64,000 bases of DNA from Nocardia aobensis NBRC 100429 (lineage in GTDB: Bacteria; Actinomycetota; Actinomycetes; Mycobacteriales; Mycobacteriaceae). The notes beneath the pieces are model-generated. The model was not told the DNA's origin, did no database searches, and was given only the letters and a program-made list of their open reading frames with translations. Shown piece after piece: positions 1 to 12,000 of the stretch (its first letter is position 1; every line of letters begins with the position of its first letter). The position numbers were made by a program, and so were the translations under genes. Location of the stretch: contig NZ_BAFQ01000038.1 of the NCBI RefSeq assembly GCF_000308375.1, positions 1 to 64,000 on the forward strand, written 5' to 3'.

Positions 1-3000
1 CGAATGGTGCACTCCCGCACGACGAGCGCGTGCCGTCCCACGAGTCCGACCAGACCGGACGAAGCGCAGACGAGTCCGTTACCGCGCGCGACGCCGACTC
101 GTCGGTCCCCCGGGATGCGGATACCGCCGTTCCCAGCGACGCCGACTCGTCGGCACTCCGCGACGCCGACTCGTCGGCACCCCGCGACGCGGATGCGGGT
201 GCGTCGAACCGCACGGACGAGCCGGGGGTGCGACACGATAAGGCCGACGACGCCGCGGGCACACCGCGCGACGACACCGGCGATCCGGCGCGAGACGGGT
301 CCCACTCCGGCAACTCGCGCGTGGAACATGATGGCACGCAAGAGAAATCGACTGAACAGGACGAACCGCGTCGGCGCCCGGCGGCCGATACGAACCACGA
401 CGGTACGGTGCGCAAACCGATCCGCGACGAGTCCGGCGAAGAAGGCACCCGGCACGACCGCGACGACGCGAACGGTGACCGGCCCGAAGACCAGCTGGTG
501 CCCGGGGCCCCGCCGATGCCGGCGCAGGTCGGTGATCATCAGCCGGTGCGGTCCGGGCGGAGCGAGCAGTCCGATCACGCCGGTGCGCCCGAAGCGGCGA
601 AACCGGCCTCCGCTCGTCCGGAGTCGACCCGCGGTCGCTGTGCCGAATTGGCGCTGAAGCTGATTCGCGATCTCACCGGCAGCAAGACGATCCGGCTACC
701 CGAGCGGGCGGTCGGGCCGGAAGGTATGACCGCCGCGGAGGTGCAGGCCGACGCCGGTGGGCGGATGGTGAAGGTCGGCGACCACGACGCGATCGCGCGG
801 CGCCTCTCGCGGATGCGCAAGGGGGCGTCGGCGCTGGTGGTCGACGGTTATCACGCCGGTCCGGGCCGCCGAGTCGTCGGTGCGCACGCCTACGTCATGG
901 TCCACGAGGGCGGCGGGCGGATCGTGGTGCGCGATCCGAGTACGGGGGTGGTGACCGACCACCCGGCGCGCGTGCCTGCGGATCTGCACGACACCCACAT
1001 GATCCTGTTCGACCACCGTGGGCGTCCCATCCATCCGCTCACCCCGGAACACCGCGAAGCGCTTGCGCGACAGCAGGATCCGTCCGCCGTGCGGATTCGG
1101 CAGGCGCTCGACGACAATGTCGGCCGCGTCCACGAACTGCTGCTTCGAACACCCACCGGCAGAAGGATTCTCGGCGAACTCACCGACCGCCGCTACCGGG
1201 AGCACATCGATCAGGGGTCGCACAGCGACGGCAGATCCGGGTCGTTCCGGCGCCGCGACATCACGGCGGTTCTGTACGCCGAGGGACGCGGCCAGATCGC
1301 TCAGGCACTCACTCTCGCGCACGAGAGTGTGCACGCCGAGCGGTATCTCAACGGCGAATCGCCCGCCGATCGGCCTCTCGAGCTCTCGCGCGACGACTAT
1401 GTGCGCGAGATGGTGCACGAGGAGGCGATGGCCTCCGGACGCCGATTCCAGTTGGCGGCGGAGTTGCGCGAACTCGGCTACGACATCGCCGAACATCCCG
1501 CCGAGGTCGCCTACCGCCATGCCTACGAGCGCGCGCTGCGCGGACTCGAGGGCCCGGGAGCGCACGAGATCGCGCACGAGGTGGCGGTCGACCATCTGCG
1601 CGACTACCTCGAACATATCCCGCCCAACGACAGCGGCCGGACCTACGCCGATCACTACCGCGATATCTGGGATCGCGCGCACGACGGCGCCCGCACGCCG
1701 ACCGACCGGAGCATCCGCTACGTGCCGGACGATCCGGTGGTCCGCGACCGCATCCGCTCGGCCGCTCTCGAACGGCATATCGCCACCGTCCGCCTGAACG
1801 AGCATGCGCAGGAGCTGGCCCACGTCGCCGATCGGGTGGCCGATCGCATTCCTTACGACCCGACGATGCGCCGGGATATGTTGCAGCACTTGATCTCCGA
1901 TCAGCTGCGCACCATCGGCCGCGAACTCGGGCGCGACGGGCTGGCGCCCGAGCGCCGTGCCGAGTTGCAGCGGCTGGCCCACGATCTGCGGCGGATGTCG
2001 GATCTCGTCGATCGCCGGCACAACGCCCTGGCCGAGGTCGACCGGCTGCGGGCGAGCGCCGCGGCGGACGTCGCGCGGCGGCTGCTCGGCGACATGATCG
2101 CCGACGCCCCGGGTGCGGAATTGGTCGGCGATCACTTCGCGGTGATTCCCGGTGAGCCGGACCGGATCATGGTCGCCGCGGCGCCCGGCGATCACGAGCG
2201 GGTCATGCGGGCGGCGCCGCCCGAGATCGTAGAACGACTGGCCCGCCCGGGTGCCGAGGCCGAACACCTGAACGTCGATACCCGCCACAACGGCGAGATC
2301 CGCTACGAGCGGGTCGACCAGCCGGGGCTCGCTCGAGACGATCCCGCCGAACCCGTGGAGCCGCAGGACCTCGCGGCCCAGGCGTCCGAGGCGATCATCG
2401 GCGAGCTGCGGCGGAAGCTGGCGGAGGTGCCGGTGGGCGCCTGGGCGGTCGACACCCTGCACGCGCGGGGCGTGACCATCGAACACGACTCCGGCGGCGG
2501 TCATCGCTACGAGCCCGCCCGCAACCGGCTCACCCTCGACATCGGGGGCACCGACGGCGAACAGATGGCCGCCCTGGTGCATGCCGCCATCCATGCCGAG
2601 CGGGCGCACGAGCGCAGCACCGGCGACGGCGTGCTCGACCGCGATCGGATGTCGCGCGACGACTACGTCTCGCACATGCTGGACGAGGAAACCGACGCGC
2701 ACGCAATGGAATACCACGCGCTCGCGCAGCTGCGCGAGGCGGGGCACGACATCGCGACCAGCCCGCTCGAGCGGATCTACCGCGACGCGTTCACCGCGGC
2801 TCGTGAACGGGCGGCCGCGCGGGACGATCTGCCGGGCGATGCGACGACGCGGGCCGCCGAACTGGACCGGATCGCGAACCAGGCCGGCGTCGACGCGATC
2901 CGCCCGGCCGTGGGTGATCACGCGCCCGACGGCGGTGCGAGTTACGCGCACGGTTACGGCGAAGCATGGGATTCCGCGCATCCGCCCCGGGAGGACGCGC

Positions 3001-6000
3001 CCACCGGGCAGCCGCCTCGCCCGCCGGCCGGTCCGCCCGAGCAGCGCGACGGGGGCGGGACAAGCTATGCCAACCACTACGGCGGCGACACCGCTTACGG
3101 CATCAAGGGGTGGGTGACCGAGAGCGGCGTGCTGCACGTCGAGGTGCGTGTCGGCCCTGATACTCCGTCCGGGCGCGAGATGTTCCGGGATCTGATGAAC
3201 GAACTCGGCGACCGCGTCGAGGCGATCCAGGCCGAATGGTTCGACGGCGGGGCGCTCACCGACAATCTGGACAGTTTCAACGCGGGAGTGCAGGAGGGGC
3301 TCACGCCGCAGGAGGCCGCGCGCCGGACCTTCACCGGCACCCTCGCCGAGGAGCTGGGCTACACCGAGGTCACCTTCGGGGATCCGGATCTGCCGGGCGA
3401 TTCCGGGCTCGAAGGACGGTTGGGCGAGAACACCGGCGTCACAGTGCTTTTCCGGCATCCCGAAGGGGTCGACGGCGCACCGCACGTGGACAGTCCGGAG
3501 TTGCCCGACGGTGCCGGCGGTGCGGGTCGTCCGCCCGGCGAGACGCCTACGCCGGGTGCGGCCCCCGGCGAGCCACCGCGGCGAGGTGAGGTCGTCGTGA
3601 CCGTCGACGGTGAGCACGTGCGGTTGCGGCTGGTCGCCGACGGCGGCGGGCGGTGGCGGGTCGAGTCCGTGGAGCCGGTCCGGGAAGGCGAGCAGGCGGC
3701 CGGCGGTGAGGTCGAGCCGGCGAAACCCGGCCGGCTGCGTTCGCTGTGGCAGCGGTTCACCGGCGGGTACGAGGGGCACTATCCGAAATATCCGTCGGGC
3801 AGTGGTCAGGACGGCAAATATCAGACCGAGATGACCGAGGATTTCGGGCATCTGTTCGATATTCACGCGCTCGAGACCCTCGGCGACCACGACATCAGCA
3901 TCAATTACGCGCGGTTGCTGAAGGAGTCGTTCACCCTCTGGATCAACCGTGAGCACGCGCCGCTGCTGAACCACCTCACCGCTCGGATGGATCTGCAAGC
4001 GGGCGAACACATTCCGATGCACGCCCGCGACGGGCGGGAGTACGCGTACTGGAACGAGGACGCGGACCCCGCCGAGGTCGCGGCGATGCACAAGTATCTG
4101 CGCGATATCGGCCTCGGTCATCTGGTCGACGAATCGCAGCCGCACGACCTACCCGGCCGTGCCGCGCCGCAACTCGGCGAACCCGAAGCGCCGCAGGGCA
4201 ATCCGGCCGATGATTTGCGTGCCGCCGCCGATCGTCTGGGCGTCGATCTGTCCGATATCAGTCCGGAAACGCTGCGCCGCGCACTCGATACCGCCGAATA
4301 CCAGAATCTACGCCGGGCCGCCGTCATCGAAGCCCTGCGCGACGCGGCACATCGCTACAACGCCGAGCACGCCGATATCCCGTACCGGCCGCAGTCGATC
4401 ACCGACCACAATCCGCTCGGGCGCTTCCTCAAGGAAGTGATCATCGCCCAGGGTGACGATCCCGGCCTGCTGAACTGGCGTGGCGTGAACAACGGCGCCG
4501 AATCGGGCCGCGACTTCGACGTGCTGAACGTCGAGAACCCGGACGAGCGCATCGAATACGACCCCGACGACGAGTCGGGCCGCGACCAGGGCCTGCGGAC
4601 GTATTTCGAGAATGCGCTGCGGCGCGACCAGATTCGCGACGAGCGCGCGACCTGGGCCGACCTGCTCGCCGCCGAATTGTCCCGGCTCGAACCGGATCAG
4701 CTCGACCGCGCATTGAACGACCTGCGCGACGGAGTGCACGAACGAGCCGGGGCGATCCGCGATTTCGCCGACCGGGTCGCGCAATTCCGGGACCGCTTCC
4801 CCGCCAGCGATGTCCGGGAATTGCCGCCGGAGCGACCGGGCGAGCCGGGCCGGTTGGTGATCCTCGACGTGCACGGCGACCACGAACAGACGCTCGCCGG
4901 CGCGCTCGATCGCCATCCCGGGCTCGCCGCGCGCCTCAACAACGGTGAGGTGCGGGCGGAGAAGTGGACCGTCGTCGTCGACGCGAACAATCAGGCGCAC
5001 GTCCGTCACCTCGGCGATATCGAGGGACGGGCGATCTCGGTGGACGTCGAGGGCCGGCATCTGGACGGACTGCTGGTCCACGACGCCGACGGCAACTGGC
5101 ACGTCACCCAGCCGCCCGCCGAGCCTGCCCCGGTCGCGCCGCACGCCCGCACCCCCGAGCGAATCCGTTCCGTGCGAGACGATCTCGCGCGCGAGCTCGG
5201 CCTGGACCCCGACCAGATCACATCCGAACTCATCGAACACGAACTTCGCGCCAACGACCTGCGCGCCCTCCAGATCGAGGCGCTGCTGGACCACGCGCGC
5301 AGCAGCGACGCCATCGAGACCTTCCACGATCTGGCCAACGCGCGCGACCGGCTCGCGCAGACCAGCGGTATCGACGACGCGCAACACGCGACACCCGAGC
5401 GGGTCGCCGACTCGATCGCCGACCGCGGCACCCGCAACGCGCTGCGCAAACAGCAGGTCGAGCAGCTGGTCAAGTACTACGACAAACTGGCGAGCTATCT
5501 GAAGGGGCGCGGCGAGGATCCGGCTCACCTGGTCGAGGCCCGCGACAACCTCGTGCGCGCTCTCGGCGGCGAACCGAAGGACGTCTTCCCGAAGAAGTAC
5601 TCGAAGGAACTCGACTATCAGCGGAATCCACAGGGAATCGACCCCGGTGAGCTGACCTCGCTGATCCGCGGGCGGCTCCGCGACCCCGGCACCGCCGCGG
5701 CGCTCGCGGATTTCGTCCGGACCCTCGCGGACACGGACCCGTTCACGAACGGATTGCGTTTCGATCCCGGGACCGACCCGCGGGTGTTCGACGGTGAAGT
5801 GCCGATGCACGATCCGGAGGCGCTGACCCACCTGCGGGAGGTCATCGGCGACGGGCAGCGACTGTTCGGCGCGCCCGACCCGGATCAGCCGGTCGCGTCC
5901 GGATCACGGCCGAATCGCGATTGGGCCCGGCTGCTCGGCCACGACCTCACCGACGCCACGCCGGAACAGTACGTGCGGGCCTACGAGGCCTACCGCGACG

Positions 6001-9000
6001 GCAAGATCGAGAAGCACGAGCGGCTCACCCCGGCGCAGCGGGAGCAGGTGCAGCGCGAACTGCGCGACGAGGTGCGGCAGCGGGCCGCCGATCTGCGGGC
6101 GCTGGCGGAACTGAACGATCGTTACCACCAGGCGGTCGCCGACCTGCCGGAGAACCGGCAGGCGACCATCGATCGGATCAGCCGGGAATGGGCGGCGGCG
6201 TGGACCGAGCGCGAACGGGCCCGCAGCTATATCGAGGACCATGCCTACGAACTCCGCGTCACACCGGAGGAATTGCTGTCCGACGGCCTGAAAGACGGCT
6301 CGGCCCTGCACGATCTGTTCGGTGAACTCGGTTCGCGCACCGTCCGGGGTGAGAATCTCGCCGACTATCGACGGCGGTTCGAGGAGTTCTCGCGCAGGCA
6401 CGACGCGCTGTTCGAGGCGACACGCAGATTCCACGACAACGATGTGCGGGTCGCGGATCTGGACGCGGAACTGCGCGCCGCCGTGGAACGTGATGTGGAG
6501 CTGTCCGAAGGCGACGACGGCGCGGCCGCCGCTCCGCCGCATGGACCTCCGTCGAAGCCGCCCGGTTCACCGGGCGACGGGGCGCAACCGCCGGAGCCCG
6601 AGGGCGGGGACTCGGATGGTGTGGATTCCGATGCGACCGCACCTCCGCGTATCGAATCGCCCACCGAGTGGGGCATGCGGATGCGCGCGGAGAATGCGAG
6701 CTGGGACGCGCGCATGGCGGCCCGGCATGCCGTGCGCATGCGCGAACTCGCCGACGAGATGGTCGCGCGCGATCCGGACGGTCCCGAGGGCGCCCGGTCC
6801 TGGGCCGCTCGGATGCGCGCCGATCAAGCGGAATGGGAGGCGCGGCAAGCCGCCGAGCACGCCGACTGGCTATGGAAGATCGTCGGCGACCACCGCGGGC
6901 CCGCCGATCCGTCTCCTCCGCCATCGAGCGGCGAGCCGAAACACGTTGCAGCCGAATCGAAATTGGGAACACAGGCGACAATCCCGGACGGTCCTCAGCC
7001 GGAGGGCGGAGACGCTGCGGCGCGAAAGTCGGACGCCGACGAGCCGGGGCCTGGAGACGTCGCCGCACCGAAGCAGGTGACCGACGGTGAGCCCGCACCG
7101 AAGGCAGATGACGACGGACAGATCGACGCCGCGCTTGCCCGGCAGGTTGCCGCGCACGACGAGTTGCGCCGGATCGCAGGGGAACTCGGCCTCTCCGATC
7201 ACGGCAACGCGCGCGATCTGGAGGCGGCGATCCTCCGCCGGATCGAGGAGGAGTCGGCCGACCATCAGGCCACCATCGCCCGCAACGATCTGCGTCCGGA
7301 CCAGTGGGCCGCCGCCCGCGATCGGGCCCAGCAGCGGCTGAACGAGCTGTACCGCCTGCGCCGCGAGACGATGCGCGCCGCCCGGGACTACCAAGCTGCC
7401 CGGATCGAAGAACGGCAACTGCGGGCCGCGAACCCCCAGCGCGCACAGGGATCCGGCGAGCGAGCGTCCGGCGACGGTCGCCGCCCTGCCACCGAACCCG
7501 GTGACGCCGACGCGCCGGATGCAGAAGGCTCCGTGGTGAGTCGTGCCGAGCAGCGGACCGCCGATGGGGAGGGTTCTGCCGCGAACCGTGACGACCGGAG
7601 CGCATCTGATGAAGGTGCTGTGGCGGCTGGTGACGAATCTGTCGCGAAGCCCGGTGCGGAGCTGCCGACTGTCAACGAGTGGTCCGCGAAAGAACGCGGA
7701 GACGAGGGCGAGGAGCCGGGTGCCGATTCCGGTGACGACGGCACGGGTGGCTCGCCCGCGAAGCCGGGTGGCGACCGGCCCGGTGGCGCGGCGCCGCAGG
7801 CGGACGCGGAACCCGCGCCCGATGCGGCCGGTGGTGGGATCGACGGTGGCGCCGGTGGTAAGCCTCCGGCGGGTGGAGGTTCCGACGAGGGCAGCCCGCC
7901 AACGGACGGCGGCGATAGCGCCGAAAACCTGCCGGTGCAACAGGATTCGGACACTTTGCCGCTTCCGCGCCGGTCGGACCCGCCCGCGCCGCACGGCGGC
8001 GAACGGCCCGCGCGTGAGGCGTGGGAGCAGAACGGTCCGCAGCGTGAGCATCGTCCGGTGACGCGTGCGTTGCGTAAGGCGCTGCGGGATCTGGCGGATG
8101 CCGGTGCCACGCGGGCCCGCGCCTGGACGCGAATGACCGCCCGTGCTCATGATCTCGGCTTGCGGCCGGAGGAGATCCGGCGCGAGATCCTGCGCGAGAC
8201 GATCGCCCGCACCGCCGATGCCGCCGGCACCGCGCCCGCGATCCGGAACGAATTGCGTGATCTGCTGGGCGATCTCGACCGCGGCGCGCCCCGGCTCGAG
8301 GTGGATCGGCGCGCCGCGCGCCTGGGTGTGGCGCTGCCGTCCGACCATCAGGTCGCCGATGCGATCCGCGATCGGCTGGCACCGCCGGCCCAGCGGCGTG
8401 CCGAACTGTCCATCGAACTCAACGATCGGCGCACCGTCGACCTGGGCCGGCTCGAGCGGCTCGCCCGGGAATTCGGCGTCGATCCGGACGGGCTGTCGCG
8501 ACCGGAACTGCAACGTGCGGTCCGGGATGCGGTGAACGACCATCGCGCCCCCATCTCCGAGCGGCAGCGCCGCGCGAGCGTCGAGCTGGTGGACCGGTAT
8601 CGCACGGCGGCGGCGAACGAATCCGCTCGCCGGGCCGCCGCCCAGCATGCCGCAGAACGCGAAATGCTGCAGCTGCGAGCAGGTTTCGACGATCGCGGCC
8701 CGCGCATCTCCGGCGTCTCCTATCGCCGCTTCCGCTTCGACGCCCCCAACCACATGCGGGTGGACGGCGCACCGGGCGAGCGCGGCCGGTGGGTCGGTGT
8801 CGGCGCGGGCCGCGATCCGGAGCTCCGGTTGCCCGCGCGGGAGCGGGTCCGGCATGCGGCCGAGGGGTTCGACGCCGTCTACTACCGGCTCGAACTGGAC
8901 CACAACGGCCGGATCTGGGTGAGTGAGCACCATCCGGTGTCGACGGAACCCGTTGCCACGCGGCCGGCTCCGGCGCGCCGTCCCGGTGACTGGATCGCCG

Positions 9001-12000
9001 GCGGCGAGCACGAACACGAACAGAGCACCCGGGCGTTGCGCAGACAGCTGCGCGACCTCGGCGCGGAGCTGGGCCGGCGAAACGATCAGGTGGACAAGAA
9101 CTTCGCCAAGATCGTGCAGCTCGCCGAACATCTGGGCATCGACGACGCGTGGCGGATGCGGCCGCGCGAGCTGGCCGGTGCGGTGCGCGATCTGATCGTC
9201 GGGCGCCGGGCGCGGGCCGACGAACTGTGGAACCGCGCGGACATCCCACGGGCCGATCTGCGGAAGTTCTTCGAGGACCGCCGCGCCGAGGAAGCGCGAG
9301 CCGAGGAGACCGAATCGCTCGGCAAGGCCCTGCTGGGACTGTTGCGGGTGCACGATCAGACGTTGGTGGCCGCGCGTGACCGGGTGGCGGCCGACGCCGC
9401 GCTACTCGCTGCCCGCGATGTCCTGGCCGGCCACGACGGCATTCCGCTGGACGCCGGCGGACGCCCCGTGGACCCGGCGAATCCGAAACCGGAAGTGGCG
9501 CGGCTGGTTCCGGGCCGCGACGGCGCACCGGACCGGCTCGTGGTGGTGGCGCCGGGCGCCGATCCGGATCATGTCCTGGATCCCGCTGTCCGCCGCGCAG
9601 TGCTCGGTGACGACGGCGAATTCGTGTTCCGGCAGGTTCGCGTGGATGCCGACGGCCGCGTTCGGTTCGACGACATGCACCAGCCGCCATCGCAACTCGA
9701 CGCGGCCGGGCGCCGGCCCGCCGAACTCGAGCAGCCGCAGCGGACCGGAACCGAGCCGCAAGCGCCTGACTCCGCCGAGCCGCATGCGGAGCGGCCCCGA
9801 CCGGCGGAGACCGCGCCGGTGGCCGATCCGCAGGCCGCTCTCGACGCCAAGGTGCGCGAACGTGCTCACGTGGCAGCCGATCTCGAGTTCTGGCGCACCA
9901 AGGTCGACCATCGCGCCGACCCGTTCGGCGATGTGGATTTGAGCCGCAACCGCTGGTCGGAAACTCTGCGCCAGTTGCGCGCGGACACCGGGCGCTACGT
10001 CAGCGACAGCGCGGGCCCGGACAGTCCCGACGTCGCCCGGCACGAGCAGCTCAATCCGGAGCAGGAGCGCGAACAGACCGACCACGTGGACAAACTGGCC
10101 GAGGCGCTGGACCGGCTGTTCCATTTCGAGGACCGGCTGGACGCCATCGACCGCGAGATCCACGATCTGGAGCAGCGGGGCGCCCGCCACGACGCGTCGC
10201 AGGCCGAGGCGGTCCGCGACGAACTCGGCCGGGTGGCCGACGACCATCGCGCGGCGGTGCAGCGGGCGAAACCGTTGCGCCGCATCAGGGATGAGCTGTC
10301 GAGGCTTCTCGACGATCCCGCGCAGCGCACACCGGAGAACCTGCGCCGGCTCGCCGACGCCGAGGAAGCGGTGGAGCGCGCCGAACACCGGATCGACCAC
10401 TTCAACGACGAGCGGGTCGCGCTCACCGGTGCGTGGCCCGAGGCCGTCGCCGACCACTGGCGGGCCGCAGTGGGCACGGATGAGACGCCGGCATTGCGCC
10501 GGATCAGCGAGAACGTGTGGCTGGACCACGGTCGTGCACCCGATGAGGACGGTACCGGCGCCCGCCCGGCGCGCTTCATCGTCGTCGCCGGACGGGCCGG
10601 ATTCGACCATCCGGACGTGCCGGGCCGTGCCGACGATCCGGCCGGTCCGCGCCGGCCCGCCGACGATCGATTCGACGCGCCGCTGCTGGATGCGCTGGCC
10701 CGGCATCCCGATCTGGCTCCGCTGCTGAAGGATCCGGCCACCACCATCGATCGGCTGACGGTCACCGGTGAACTGGCCGGCGGCGATCGTGACGGCGCCG
10801 GTCAGATCCGCGCTCGGGTCGAGACCATGGCGCCGGTGGAGATCGAGCGCACGGGACTGCCCGCGCACGGCCGCCTGGGCGAGGACACTCTGCCGTTCGC
10901 CGGCGACACGATGGTGCGCTGGCGCGGCGCCGACGGACAGTGGCACGACACGAGAGAGGGCCAGGCCCGCGGTTTCCGTGCCTACCAGCCGGAACTGCCA
11001 CGCGGCACCAAGCTGGACAAATACTGGCAGAAGGAGGTCGACGGCTGGCGGCTGCCGCCCAAGGGATGGGCGGCTTTCGGCGGTACGGACAACTCCCACA
11101 TCCCGTACCGGCAGCGCGAGGAGAAGATGCCGGACGGATTCAGCGGCACACTCGGCGCCGAACCGTTCCAGAACATGGTGGAGCCGTTGGTACTTCGGCT
11201 GCTCACCGATCACTGGCCGGAACTGAGCTACGAGCAGATCCTGACGCTGAGCGAAGCCGGCCGCGCCGAACTGTGGTGGCATCAGGGACCCGGACCCAAA
11301 CCGGAACCGCCGCCGGGCTGGGACGAAGAGGCCCATCACGGCATGCCGCTCGACGGCGCGCTCTACACCATCGGCAAGCGGTGGGTGCAGCTCTACGACA
11401 TGGCTCGCAAACACCCGTGGGTGCTGGGTCCGCTGCAGCGCCGGCCGGAGATCGGGGAGTGGGTGCGCGGACACACCACCTGGCTGCCCGACGGCGCGTT
11501 CGATCCGGATCATCCGGTGCTGCGCAAGATCCCGGTCGTGCGCTCGTTCCGCGGCTGGAAGGGCTGGCGGGCCGGGCCCCGGATCGATCTGCAGCCGCCG
11601 CATCGACCGTGGTCGGCCGCCGATCACGTGCCGCCCCGCGACCGGGTGGAGTGGTCCACGCCGCGTCAGGACCGTGATGTCGCGCGCTGGGATGCGGTGC
11701 AGCGCTGGGCCGATCGCGTGATCGGAGGATTCGCCGACGATGCCGGCAATGCCGATGTGCACCGGATCGTCGACCTGCTGACCCGGGCTCGCGATCCGCT
11801 GCTGGACCCCGCCGATCCCGGCGGCGCCCGGCTGGAGGCGCTGAACCTGGCGCGGCATCCGGACGGCACTCCGCTCACCCGCGCGGAACTGACCGAGCGC
11901 ATCCAGTTGGTCAAGGACCACCTCATGCGCAACGAGATGTGGGTCCGCGACCACGCCGATCCGACGGGCCGGATGGTCAAGAAGACCTACGACCGGCTCC

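Noticed and set aside
696..4145. Long minus-strand open frame (1149 codons) under the giant gene
   Set aside because: Composition is that of an antisense shadow of GC-rich DNA (Arg/Val/His-rich, no domains), and the plus-strand frame has clear catalytic motifs.
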